Source: CAILZL01 sp035548495 (GTDB taxonomy: Bacteria > Pseudomonadota > Gammaproteobacteria > Steroidobacterales > Steroidobacteraceae). From it: a DNA stretch of 64,000 nucleotides. Position 1 is the stretch's first letter, and each line of letters opens with the position of its first letter. The stretch spans positions 1 through 64,000 of the forward strand of contig DASZSV010000017.1 of NCBI GenBank assembly GCA_035548495.1, written 5' to 3'. A program made the translations under genes and the position numbers. Below the pieces are notes generated by a model that did not search any database, was not told the origin of the DNA, and was given only the letters and a program-made list of their open reading frames with translations. Shown one piece after another: positions 35,757 to 44,671 of this stretch.

Positions 35757-38453
35757 ATGCGCATTCTGAATGATGAAGACTTTGAAACCTCGGTGAGAGA
35801 GGCTGAAGACCCAGCCTGGGACTATCTTGTCACCGTCACGAATGAACTCAGTACCCGCCAGCGCGATGTAGCCGCATTCCGTCAATTATTGATTGATGGC
35901 GATAACCGGCTGAAGCAACGCATTACCGAAGAAGAATCTGTCGAAGTGCTGGTGCGCGACCGCGCACGGCTGGTGGATGTACTGTTGCGTACTGCCTGGC
36001 AACTGCATGTCGGCGACCAGTACAGGGAACTGGCATTGATTGCGGTCGGTGGCTACGGCCGCGGTGAACTCAACCTGTGTTCCGACATTGATGTGATGAT
36101 TCTGCTGCCGAAGAGCGAAGACACCTCATGGCAACCGGCGCTGGAAGGCTTTCTCACATTCATGTGGGACATCGGTCTTGAAGTCGGTCACAGTGTGCGC
36201 ACCATTGATGAATGCCAGCAGGAAAGCGCTGCCGACGTCAGTGTTGCTACCACACTGATCGAATCGCGCCTGCTTGCCGGTCCCGAAGCATTGCTCGATG
36301 CGATGCGCCGTGCGCTGTCACCGGAACGCGTCTGGCCCATCAAGGAATTCTTTGAAGCAAAAGTTGCGGAACAGACTGCGCGGCATCATCGTTATTTCGA
36401 CACCGCCTACAATCTTGAACCCAATGTGAAGTCGAGTCCCGGCGGCCTGCGCGACATTCAAACCATTGGCTGGGTGGCGAAGCGGCATTTCGGTGCGGAT
36501 TCACTCGATGAACTCGTGACACATGGCTTTCTCACGCGCGCTGAATTGCGGCGCCTGAAAGCAGCGCAGGCATTTTTGTGGCGAGTGCGTTTCTCTTTGC
36601 ACTTGCTGACCGGCCGCCGCGAAGACCGCATCCTGTTCGACTACCAGATCAAGCTCGCCAAGATGTTTGATTATGAAGATGCCAGCTACACACTGGCGGT
36701 TGAACAGTTCATGCAGCGCTATTATCGCAATGCGATGGAGATTTCGCTGCTCAACGAAATGCTGCTGCAATTGTTCCGCGAAGCCATTCTCAGTGATCCG
36801 AATGTGCCGCCGGTTCCGGTGAATCCGCGCTTCCAGATTCGCAATGAATATCTCGAGATCACCAGCGATGATGTGTTTGAACGTTATCCATCGGCATTGC
36901 TGGAACTGTTTGTCGTCCTGCAACAGCATCCTGAACTGCGCGGCGTGCGTGCTTCCACCATTCGCCAGATCACACGACACCTGTGGCTGATCGACGATGA
37001 ATTCCGCCAGCATCCGCGCAACCACCGTCTGTTCATGGAAATTCTGCATGCACCGGTGGGCGTCACGCATGAATTGCGCCGCATGAACACCTATGGCGTA
37101 CTGGGCCGTTACATTCCCGCGTTTGGGCGCATCGTTGGCCGCATGCAATACGACTTGTTTCATGTCTACACCGTGGATGCACACACGCTGTTTGTGCTGA
37201 GCAACCTGCGCCGGCTGGCCATGCCCAAGTACAATCATGAACTGCCGGAACTGTCGCGCATCATGCAGGCGCTGCCGAAGCCGGAGATTGCCTATCTCAG
37301 TGCACTGTTTCATGACATTGCCAAGGGTCGCGGCGGCGATCACTCCGAACTTGGTGGAGTGGATTCTGAAACTTTCTGCGTTGAACAAGGCATGTCGCGT
37401 TACGACGCGCGCATGGTGTCGTGGCTGGTGCGCAACCATCTGGTATTTTCCGTCACCGCACAGAAAAAAGACATCAGCGATCCACAGGTGGTCAACGACT
37501 TTGCCCAATTGGTCGGCGACCAGATGCATCTGGATTATCTGTATGTGCTGACCGTATCGGATGTGCGCGGCACCAATCCGAAATTGTGGAACAACTGGAA
37601 GGCATCACTGTTCGCTGAATTCTACGAGCGTGTGAAGCGCGCCTTGCGCCGCGGTCTGGAAAACATGATTGACAAGGACGAACTGATTTCCGAAACCAAA
37701 TCCGCCGCGCGTGAACGGCTGCTGGCCAGCGGCATCAGCGAAGAATTGATGGAAAAAATCTGGAAACGTTTTCCCGAGATTTATTTCGTGCGCTTCACCG
37801 CCAACGAAATTGCATGGCACACCGAGTTGTTGTCAAAACAGGATGAAGACGACGACACACCATTGGTATCCATTCGCCAGATTCCGGGACGTGGTGGCAC
37901 TGCCGTACTCACCTATGCTTTGCAACGCCGCTTCAGTTTTGCGCGAACCACCGCCTTGCTCGACCAGATGGGCATCAACATCGTTGATGCACGCATCATT
38001 CCGACATCGGACAATCATTCGCTCAACACCTATCACGTACTGGAAGACACCAACAAGGAACTCAGCGATCTGGCACGCATTCATGACATTGAGAATGAAC
38101 TCAGCACCGTGCTCGGCAGCAAGGATCTTTCGTTGCCTGCGGTCACACGCCGTGCCAATCGCCAGGTGCGCCAGTTCACCACGGCAACACAAATCAATTT
38201 CAACGATGATCCGGTGAACAAACGCACCATTCTTGAATTGATTGCCGGTGACCGTCCGGGCCTGCTGTCGGAAATCGGCAAGGTATTCATGGATCAGCAA
38301 GTGTACTTGCACGATGCCAAGATCGTGACCGTGGGTGAACGCGCCGAAGACGTATTCTACGTTACTGACAAGTTTGGCCAGCCGCTGACTGTGCAGGCAC
38401 GCGATGCACTGCAAGCAGAGCTGATAACTGCGCTTGACCAGAAAGCAGCTTGA
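35757..38453 (+). CDS. glnD: Bifunctional uridylyltransferase/uridylyl-removing enzyme (PII modification)
   Basis: GlnD senses glutamine and adds or removes UMP on PII signal proteins, controlling nitrogen assimilation. From the ATG at 35757 it is 898 residues. The nucleotidyltransferase motif GGYGRGELNLCSDIDVMIL lies at about 98-116 (Asp110, Asp112). A helical UTase domain, the HD phosphohydrolase domain (ALFHDIAKGRGGDHSELG, about 490-520), and two C-terminal ACT domains (about 700-780 and 815-890) follow. A TTG-started frame would add 29 residues that do not match the family. It precedes dapC with little or no gap. Confidence 0.95.
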   Translation: MRILNDEDFETSVREAEDPAWDYLVTVTNELSTRQRDVAAFRQLLIDGDNRLKQRITEEESVEVLVRDRARLVDVLLRTAWQLHVGDQYRELALIAVGGYGRGELNLCSDIDVMILLPKSEDTSWQPALEGFLTFMWDIGLEVGHSVRTIDECQQESAADVSVATTLIESRLLAGPEALLDAMRRALSPERVWPIKEFFEAKVAEQTARHHRYFDTAYNLEPNVKSSPGGLRDIQTIGWVAKRHFGADSLDELVTHGFLTRAELRRLKAAQAFLWRVRFSLHLLTGRREDRILFDYQIKLAKMFDYEDASYTLAVEQFMQRYYRNAMEISLLNEMLLQLFREAILSDPNVPPVPVNPRFQIRNEYLEITSDDVFERYPSALLELFVVLQQHPELRGVRASTIRQITRHLWLIDDEFRQHPRNHRLFMEILHAPVGVTHELRRMNTYGVLGRYIPAFGRIVGRMQYDLFHVYTVDAHTLFVLSNLRRLAMPKYNHELPELSRIMQALPKPEIAYLSALFHDIAKGRGGDHSELGGVDSETFCVEQGMSRYDARMVSWLVRNHLVFSVTAQKKDISDPQVVNDFAQLVGDQMHLDYLYVLTVSDVRGTNPKLWNNWKASLFAEFYERVKRALRRGLENMIDKDELISETKSAARERLLASGISEELMEKIWKRFPEIYFVRFTANEIAWHTELLSKQDEDDDTPLVSIRQIPGRGGTAVLTYALQRRFSFARTTALLDQMGINIVDARIIPTSDNHSLNTYHVLEDTNKELSDLARIHDIENELSTVLGSKDLSLPAVTRRANRQVRQFTTATQINFNDDPVNKRTILELIAGDRPGLLSEIGKVFMDQQVYLHDAKIVTVGERAEDVFYVTDKFGQPLTVQARDALQAELITALDQKAA

Positions 38454-38467
38454 TCGTCGCATTGTCC

Positions 38468-39667
38468 ATGAATCCAAGTCTTGCCCTGTTAAAACCTTAT
38501 CCATTTGAACGTCTGCGTGCACTGCTCGCAAACAGCAAACCACCGGCGGACAAAAAGCTGATCGGTCTGCAGATCGGCGAGCCACGTCATCCTGCACCGG
38601 CATTTGTCGCGCAAGCCCTGATGGAAAATTTGCAGGGACTGGGCAACTATCCATTGACCATCGGCACACCGGAATTGCGTCAGGCCATTGCAGTGTGGCT
38701 GACACGGCGCTTTCATCTGCCCGCCGATGCAGTGAACATGGAGACAATGGTGATTCCCGTGACCGGCACACGTGAAGCCCTGTTTGCCTTTGTGCAGGCC
38801 GTGATTGATCGTTCAGTACATCACAAGCCTGCGGTGCTGATGCCCAATCCTTTCTATCAGATCTATGAAGGCGCAACATTGCTGGCGGATGCCGAACCCG
38901 TGTTCCTCAACACCACCGCAGAAAATGATTTCCTTCCCGACCTTGAAAGCGTCAGTGTCGACACATGGAACCGCTGCCAATTGCTGTTCCTGTGTTCGCC
39001 GGGCAATCCCACCGGCGCAGTGATGTCGATGGATTACCTGAAACGCGCCTTGCAACTGGCGGAGCAGTACAACTTCATCATTGCTTCCGATGAATGTTAT
39101 TCGGAAATTTATCTGGATGAATCACAACCACCGGTTGGCCTGCTCGAAGCCGCGACCGCCATGGGCAACACGGCATTCAAGCGTTGCGTGGTATTTCACA
39201 GTCTTTCCAAACGTTCCAGTGTGCCGGGGCTGCGGTCCGGTTTTGTCGCGGGCGATGCGCAGATTCTCAAGTCATTTCTGCTGTATCGCACCTATCATGG
39301 TTGTGCGATGCCATTGCCGACGCAGGCTGTCAGCAAACTGGCGTGGCAGGATGAAACACATGTGATCGAGAATCGCTGGCTGTATCAACAAAAATTTGCA
39401 ACCGTATTGCCCGTTCTCAAACCAGTGATGGAGGTGGACGCACCTGCCGCCGGTTTTTATCTGTGGCCGCGCGTGCACGATGATGAAGTGTTTACCCGTG
39501 AGCTGTTCGAACAACAGCATGTGATGGTATTGCCCGGCAGTTATCTATCGCGCGCCACACCGCATGGCGACCCCGGCAAGGGACGTTTGCGCATCTCACT
39601 GGTTGCAACGCTTGACGAATGTCATCATGCAGCGGAAAGAATTCGCAATTACGTTGCAAGTTTGTAG
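38468..39667 (+). CDS. dapC: Succinyldiaminopimelate transaminase
   Basis: DapC makes N-succinyl-LL-2,6-diaminopimelate in lysine and peptidoglycan precursor synthesis. It is a class I/II PLP aminotransferase with 399 residues from the ATG at 38468 (MNPSLALLKPYPFERLRALL). Motifs are CSPGNPTGAVM, ASDECYSEIYLDE and the Schiff-base lysine in FHSLSKRSSVPG (Lys248). A TTG at 38450 overlapping the glnD stop (TTGA) could serve as an alternative start. The function is supported by dapD 245 bases downstream. Confidence 0.92.
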   Translation: MNPSLALLKPYPFERLRALLANSKPPADKKLIGLQIGEPRHPAPAFVAQALMENLQGLGNYPLTIGTPELRQAIAVWLTRRFHLPADAVNMETMVIPVTGTREALFAFVQAVIDRSVHHKPAVLMPNPFYQIYEGATLLADAEPVFLNTTAENDFLPDLESVSVDTWNRCQLLFLCSPGNPTGAVMSMDYLKRALQLAEQYNFIIASDECYSEIYLDESQPPVGLLEAATAMGNTAFKRCVVFHSLSKRSSVPGLRSGFVAGDAQILKSFLLYRTYHGCAMPLPTQAVSKLAWQDETHVIENRWLYQQKFATVLPVLKPVMEVDAPAAGFYLWPRVHDDEVFTRELFEQQHVMVLPGSYLSRATPHGDPGKGRLRISLVATLDECHHAAERIRNYVASL

Positions 39668-39728
39668 ACGTTTCAGAGTTGTTCTGCTTGCAGCACATCA
39701 GGCAACACTGAGGTCAAGTGTTACCACT

Positions 39729-39845
39729 GCATCATTCCCGCGAAGGCGGGAATCCAGTAATATAACTTCTGATTGCCTTTGACCGATTATCAAGGCGTAT
39801 GAAAGAAATTGTCTAACTGGATTCCCGCCTTCGCGGGAATGATGC
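39729..39845. mobile_element. MITE-like element with perfect 30-bp terminal inverted repeats
   Basis: The ends 39729-39758 and 39816-39845 are exact reverse complements, each a hairpin around cccgcgaaggcggg. The ends match those at 18905-19019 except for one base in the loop and the outermost bases. The internal 57 bases are unrelated to the other copy. The element lies between dapC and dapD, two genes of one pathway, and fills most of the 245-base gap. Confidence 0.75.
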
Positions 39846-39912
39846 TGCGGATAATTCGATTGGTTTCAGATATCCACCACGTTAACGCATTCATTTTTAT
39901 TTCGGACTCACC

Positions 39913-40746
39913 ATGACTGACACCGCTGCCCTCGCCTCCCTGATTACTGACGCCTTCGAACAACGCACCGGCTTCTCTCCAAAGAATGCACCTGCCGATG
40001 TGCGCAACGCTGTTGATGAAGCACTGAACCTTCTCGATCAGGGCAAGGCGCGTGTTGCGGAAAAAGTCGATGGCCAATGGCGGGTCAATGAATGGCTGAA
40101 GAAGGCCGTGCTGCTGTCATTCCGTTTGAATGACAACACGCCCATGCAATCCGGTGTTACACAGTACTATGACAAGGTGCCTGCAAAGTATGCCGATTAT
40201 GATGCTGCGCGCTTTGCATCCGAAGGTGTGCGTGTCGTGCCGCCCGCATTTGCGCGGCGTGGCGCATACATTGCACCCAACGCCATTCTCATGCCTTCGT
40301 ATGTCAACATTGGCGCTTATGTCGGTGAAAGCACCATGGTTGATACCTGGGCCACTGTAGGTTCGTGCGCACAGATCGGCAAAAATGTGCATCTCTCCGG
40401 TGGCGTTGGCATCGGTGGTGTACTGGAGCCTTTGCAGGCCAGTCCCACCATCATTGAAGACAATTGCTTTATCGGCGCCCGTTCTGAAATTGTCGAAGGC
40501 GTCATCGTTGAAGAAGGCTCGGTGATTTCCATGGGCGTGTTCATCGGTCAAAGCACCAAAATTTATGACCGAGCGACGGGAGAAGTTTTGCAGGGCAGAG
40601 TACCTGCCGGTTCCGTCGTGGTATCCGGCAATCTGCCTTCGAAAGATGGCAAGTACAGCTTGTACTGCGCCGTGATCGTCAAACGCGTTGATGCACAAAC
40701 ACGTGCCAAGACGTCGCTGAATGATTTGCTGAGAACACCGGATTGA
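39913..40746 (+). CDS. dapD: 2,3,4,5-tetrahydropyridine-2,6-dicarboxylate N-succinyltransferase
   Basis: DapD succinylates tetrahydrodipicolinate, the step before DapC. The 277-residue product has the helical N-terminal domain (about 1-100) and a left-handed beta-helix (about 100-235) containing AYVGESTMVDTWATVGSCAQ, GVGIGGVLEPLQA and FIGARSEIVEGVIVEEGSVI. A short C-terminal tail follows, ending in TRAKTSLNDLLRTPD. The ATG at 39913 is the natural start and lacks a strong ribosome site. It is separated from dapC by a MITE-like repeat. Confidence 0.96.
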   Translation: MTDTAALASLITDAFEQRTGFSPKNAPADVRNAVDEALNLLDQGKARVAEKVDGQWRVNEWLKKAVLLSFRLNDNTPMQSGVTQYYDKVPAKYADYDAARFASEGVRVVPPAFARRGAYIAPNAILMPSYVNIGAYVGESTMVDTWATVGSCAQIGKNVHLSGGVGIGGVLEPLQASPTIIEDNCFIGARSEIVEGVIVEEGSVISMGVFIGQSTKIYDRATGEVLQGRVPAGSVVVSGNLPSKDGKYSLYCAVIVKRVDAQTRAKTSLNDLLRTPD

Positions 40747-40926
40747 AGGGTATCAATGCAATCTTGCAGTGCAGTGATTGCATAAGCAGTTGACAGTTTG
40801 TGGTGACGTGAAACTCCCACGTGGTTAAAGTAGCCCGCAGGCCTGACGATAACCAGAGCACCGGTATCGCATTTGCAGAGATTGTCATCTACAGAATACT
40901 GGTAACGCATCAAGAGGTCAAAGATC

Positions 40927-41250
40927 ATGAACGGCACACGCCATGTCTTGATACCTGTGATTGCATTGCTGCTGGCTGGTTGCGACATGTCCAGATACGA
41001 GCCTGTCACCGTCGCGGTCTATCCTTCAACCCACTCGTGCAGCATCAACAACAACAAGCTTGATTGCGAAACGGTGGGCGCATACTTGCGCGACACCATG
41101 AAGGTCAGCCTCAAGCGCCACATTGATGTATCCTACACCGGCGCCGATCCACCGGCCACAAAAGATGACCCCATGGTTGATCAGGTTGCCAACACTGTTC
41201 GCGCCGCAGGATACAAAGATGTAAACGCAGCGAGATTTGATTTGCGTTAG
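40927..41250 (+). CDS. Small predicted lipoprotein, unknown function
   Basis: The 107-residue product starts with a signal peptide ending in a lipobox, LLLAGC (Cys18 or so), so it is probably lipid-anchored. After the cysteine the residues DMS do not place an Asp at +2 followed by a clear inner-membrane signal; actually Asp is at +2, which by the classical rule favours inner-membrane retention. The rest has a Cys pair (HSCSINNNKLDCETV) and a helix-rich end. No family is recognised. The flanking gaps (180 and 91 bases) hold nothing I can name. Confidence 0.7.
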   Translation: MNGTRHVLIPVIALLLAGCDMSRYEPVTVAVYPSTHSCSINNNKLDCETVGAYLRDTMKVSLKRHIDVSYTGADPPATKDDPMVDQVANTVRAAGYKDVNAARFDLR

Positions 41251-41341
41251 CGAGCATTTCTCGCATTAATTTGCGGTTCATGCAACGTTGAGTGGTTGAT
41301 GCGTTGTAACCGGTGTGTGCCTGCTTGTTGACGGAGCATCG

Positions 41342-42040
41342 ATGACCGATCTTTCGCAATTTCCCATTGCTCACAAATGGCCCGCCAAATATCCAGACCG
41401 GCTTCAGTTGTATTCACTGCCGACGCCCAACGGGATCAAGGTCTCCGTCATGCTGGAAGAAACCGGGTTACCCTACGAAGCACATCGCATCCGTTTTGAT
41501 CAGGATGATCAGCACTCACCGGAATTTCTTTCGCTCAATCCCAACGGAAAAATACCTGCCATCCTTGATCCCGATGGTCCGGATGGCAGGCCCTTGCCAT
41601 TGTTTGAATCCGGCGCGATCCTGATTTACCTCGCGGAAAAAACCGGCAAGTTTCTTCCCCGTCAATCTTCATTGCGATATGAAACCATTCAATGGTTGAT
41701 GTTCCAGATGAGCGGCATCGGTCCCATGTTTGGGCAAGTGGGTTTCTTTCACAAATACGCGGGAAAGAATTTTGAAGACAAGCGTCCTCGTGATCGCTAT
41801 GTCAACGAATCAAGGAGATTGCTTGCTGTAGTCAATGACCGGCTGGCGATCCGTCAATGGATGATGGGCGATGAATATACCATTGCCGACATGGCGATTT
41901 TTCCGTGGGTAGGCAATCTGATCGGCTTCTATGAAGCAGGCGATCTGGTGTGCATAAATGACTTCCCGCACGTGCTGCGCGCATTGCATGTATTCGCTGC
42001 GCGGCCTGCAGTGATGAAAGCGAACAACATTCCAGAATGA
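41342..42040 (+). CDS. Glutathione S-transferase, YfcG/YghU-like
   Basis: The 232-residue product has the Nu-class GST style N terminus LQLYSLPTPNGIKVSVMLEE, with the TPNG motif used in disulfide-bond reductase GSTs. The cis-Pro loop NPNGKIPAILDPDGPDG and ESGAILIYLAEKTGKF follow. The C-terminal domain has GPMFGQVGFFHKYAGK and YTIADMAIFPWV. Such enzymes often act on disulfides via glutathione. The ATG at 41342 is preferred over the frame opening nine codons earlier. It converges on kynA. Confidence 0.9.
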   Translation: MTDLSQFPIAHKWPAKYPDRLQLYSLPTPNGIKVSVMLEETGLPYEAHRIRFDQDDQHSPEFLSLNPNGKIPAILDPDGPDGRPLPLFESGAILIYLAEKTGKFLPRQSSLRYETIQWLMFQMSGIGPMFGQVGFFHKYAGKNFEDKRPRDRYVNESRRLLAVVNDRLAIRQWMMGDEYTIADMAIFPWVGNLIGFYEAGDLVCINDFPHVLRALHVFAARPAVMKANNIPE

Positions 42041-42132
42041 GTAACGCTGAATAACACTCAGCTCAGACTGCTGATAAGAACGCCTGCTTAAAACACTTTC
42101 CGTTCATGCGGAGCATGGTGAAGCACGCTTCA

Positions 42133-42179
42133 TTTCTTCAAGAACACTTCGGTAAGCTCGAGTGAACGAATTGAAGAAA
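42133..42179. terminator. Possible bidirectional terminator between GST and kynA
   Basis: Arms tttcttcaa (42133-42141) and ttgaagaaa (42171-42179) are exact reverse complements, with additional cact/agtg pairing inside. The hairpin sits between two convergent genes, and both strands have A/T-rich arms. The stem is weak at the base, so confidence is moderate. Confidence 0.4.
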
Positions 42180-42189
42180 ACCGTTACAG

Positions 42190-43059
42190 CTACATCGACG
42201 TTCTTACCGACCACAACTCAGGAAAGAATCGCAACTCCAGCGCCTTGGATAAATACCCGACACCGCTGCTGCCACCGGTACCACGCTTGTAGCCGATGAT
42301 GCGTTCAACGGTCTTCATGTGACTGAAGCGCCAGGTCTGGAAGCGATGATCGAGATCGACGAGTTTTTCGGCAAGCTCATACAAATCCCAGTTCTCTTCC
42401 TTGGTGTGATACACGGCCAGCCATGCAGCGGCAACTTGCTTGCTTGCCTGATATGGCTTCGACCAGTCACGATCAAGATAATCACCGGGAATACCAAAAC
42501 CGCGGCGGCTGAGCAGGCGCAATGATTCATCATAAATGCTTGGCGTATTCAGGGTACGCATCAATGCTGCATATGATTCGGGCTCGCGCCGGAATACTTC
42601 CACCATGCTGGCATTCTTGTTGCCGATCAGAAATTCCAGCGTGCGATACTGAAACGACTGAAACCCGGATGCCTTGCCCAATGAATTGCGGAAGGCGGAA
42701 TAATCCATCGGCGTCATGGTCGCAAGCACGTCCCATGATTGCGCCATCTGCACCTGAACGCGCGCCACACGCAGCAGCATCTTGAACACCGGACCGAGTT
42801 CATCACGCTGGATATGATTGATGGCAGCGCCGAGTTCGTGGATGCACAGCTTCATCCACAGTTCCATGCAATGATGGAGGATGATGAACATCATCTCGTC
42901 ATGTTCAAAGGTCAATGGTTTCTGTGCAGTGAGCACCTTGTCGAGTCCGAGGTATTCGCTGTAACTGAGCGAGGTGCCGAGGTCCCAATGAATGGGTTCA
43001 TTGCTGACATCCACTGTCGTGTGCGGCATGAATTCGTCAGGCGTATCTGCAGCAGCCAT
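42190..43059 (-). CDS. kynA: Tryptophan 2,3-dioxygenase
   Basis: The enzyme opens the tryptophan ring to N-formylkynurenine with a heme cofactor. From the ATG at 43059 it has 289 residues. Family segments are LSYSEYLGLDKVLTAQ, the region MMFIILHHCMELWMKL, MTPMDYSAFRNSLGKASGFQSFQYR, and the heme-site region WRFSHMKTVERIIGYKRGTGGSSG with the conserved His and GTGGS loop. The ATG follows GGGG at good spacing and lies 4 bases after the metallopeptidase gene stop. Other kynurenine-pathway genes are not in the window. Confidence 0.95.
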   Translation of the reverse strand: MAAADTPDEFMPHTTVDVSNEPIHWDLGTSLSYSEYLGLDKVLTAQKPLTFEHDEMMFIILHHCMELWMKLCIHELGAAINHIQRDELGPVFKMLLRVARVQVQMAQSWDVLATMTPMDYSAFRNSLGKASGFQSFQYRTLEFLIGNKNASMVEVFRREPESYAALMRTLNTPSIYDESLRLLSRRGFGIPGDYLDRDWSKPYQASKQVAAAWLAVYHTKEENWDLYELAEKLVDLDHRFQTWRFSHMKTVERIIGYKRGTGGSSGVGYLSKALELRFFPELWSVRTSM

Positions 43060-43063
43060 CACG

Positions 43064-43813
43064 TTACCCCGCAAAAACCCAGGGTGGAACGTGCCGCCAC
43101 GCCGCAGTCAGCTCACGATCCAGTTCGCGATAGTTGGGTTCGCAACTGGCTACCAGCTTCCAGAACTTGCGTGAATGATTCATCTGCTTGGTATGACTGA
43201 GTTCATGGATCATCAGGTAACGCAGCACTTCCGGCCGCAGAAACAACGCACAGACATTCAGGCTGATGGTGCCGCGCGATGAGCAGCTTCCCCAGCGCGT
43301 ACGCTGGCGGCGAATCTGCACGCGTTCATAGTTAAACCCATACGCCACTGCCAGCTGTTGCAAGCGCACGGAAAACTCCTGCTCGGCAACACTGACCAGC
43401 CAGCGATTCAATACCCGTGACCACTGTGCAGGCGCATCCAGCGCGCCATGCAATTGAATATGCCGTTCGTTCATTTTCCGCACGCGTACGCTTTGCAACG
43501 ACGGAATGCCGTCGACCTGCACCTGTCGCTCAATGGCGGGCAGCAGAATTTCCTGTGGAGGATGTGATGTGATTTGATTCGCCGACGATTCGCGCACCCG
43601 TTCTTCAATCCATTCGCGATGACGGCTGACAAACTGCTGCACCTTCCACGCGGTGGTGCTGCGTGGCACCACCACCTCGACACGGCCCGCCGGATACACA
43701 CGCACCGACAACCGCCGTGCACGCTTGCTGATGCGCACATTCCATGCCCGCGGATCTTCTTCGGTTGAGAACAACGAAAGCTGAGGTGATGTCTTGCCAA
43801 TGACCTGATTCAT
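43064..43813 (-). CDS. YgjP-like zinc metallopeptidase (DUF45)
   Basis: The 249-residue protein belongs to the YgjP/M48-related family. It has the conserved QRTRWGSCSSRGTISLN segment and the zinc motif MIHELSHTKQMNHSRKFW (His203, Glu204, His207, then His213). It has no signal peptide or membrane segment, so it is cytosolic. The substrate is unknown. It lies 2 bases after the TPR gene and 4 bases before kynA, which suggests one transcript. Confidence 0.9.
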   Translation of the reverse strand: MNQVIGKTSPQLSLFSTEEDPRAWNVRISKRARRLSVRVYPAGRVEVVVPRSTTAWKVQQFVSRHREWIEERVRESSANQITSHPPQEILLPAIERQVQVDGIPSLQSVRVRKMNERHIQLHGALDAPAQWSRVLNRWLVSVAEQEFSVRLQQLAVAYGFNYERVQIRRQRTRWGSCSSRGTISLNVCALFLRPEVLRYLMIHELSHTKQMNHSRKFWKLVASCEPNYRELDRELTAAWRHVPPWVFAG

Positions 43814-43815
43814 TG

Positions 43816-44577
43816 TTATCTGACTGTCAGTTGTTTCAATGATGTCTGTGCGGCTGCATAGTCAGGCGCAATCACCAGCGCCCGTTCCAGCGCATTGCGC
43901 GCGGCGAGATTGTCATGACGTGACAATTCGGCCTTGCCCAGCAGGTAGAGCGCTTCTGCATATCCCCAACCGGTATCCTGCAAGCGGCCCGCATTGTCGG
44001 CAAACGCGGCCACCGATTTTTTCAGCGCTGCATAAGTCGCCGGTTCATTGGGATCGTGATGCGCCCTGATCCAGGCATCAGCAAACAGCACTTGCAGGTT
44101 GCCGGAATCGTACTTTGCAGCCTGCTGCAGATGATCATCCACTGCGTTGCGATACCACAGGGTGCGCACAAAACGCACTTCAGCCAGCACTTCATAGCAG
44201 GCGGCCAGCAACGCCTCATGTTCTGCCTTTGCCTTTTTGCTGAACGCCTTGATGTCCACCGTGCCGGTGCACTGTTCGGCAAGTTCACCCGCTTCACCGT
44301 GCATCTTGTCATCCGCATACAACTGCGCGAGTTTCCAGCGTCCATAATCCAATGAATTGAGCTGTTCTGCGCGGTGCGCATCATCGACGTCGGCTTTTTG
44401 CAGCGCCTCCAGCGCCTGTTGCAACGACGGCTTGTCATGCGAATAAAACGCATACTCGATGCGTCCGGCCAGATCGCTCAATTCTTCACGGGACGACTGC
44501 GCGATCGCGGTGCTGCACACCCAGCAAAGACCGCTCACCACCAGCAGGACAGCATATTTTCGCAACCTGTCGATCAA
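43816..44577 (-). CDS. Secreted TPR-like repeat protein, unknown function
   Basis: The 253-residue product has a signal peptide (about 8-26, ending STAIAQ) and then helical repeats. At least one clear TPR-like pair lies near the C terminus (YAEALYLLGKAELSRHDNLAARNALERALVIAPDYAAAQ). It is predicted periplasmic. No enzyme motif is visible. The only available start near the signal peptide is a TTG at 44577, so the exact N terminus is uncertain. It heads a three-gene operon with the metallopeptidase and kynA. Confidence 0.75.
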   Translation of the reverse strand: MIDRLRKYAVLLVVSGLCWVCSTAIAQSSREELSDLAGRIEYAFYSHDKPSLQQALEALQKADVDDAHRAEQLNSLDYGRWKLAQLYADDKMHGEAGELAEQCTGTVDIKAFSKKAKAEHEALLAACYEVLAEVRFVRTLWYRNAVDDHLQQAAKYDSGNLQVLFADAWIRAHHDPNEPATYAALKKSVAAFADNAGRLQDTGWGYAEALYLLGKAELSRHDNLAARNALERALVIAPDYAAAQTSLKQLTVR

Positions 44578-44671
44578 GATATACCCGCATCAATTCGCAA
44601 CAACGCGATCATTACTCACTCGCGTTGCGATTACAATGCCCTTCTTGACATGCACAATACGGTTGGCCGCG

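Noticed and set aside
36501..37529. A 342-codon open frame on the minus strand within glnD
   Set aside because: Antisense shadow of the HD and helical regions of GlnD; composition is typical of shadow frames.
37833..38879. A 348-codon open frame on the minus strand across the glnD/dapC junction
   Set aside because: Overlaps two well-supported genes on the other strand and has no recognisable domain.
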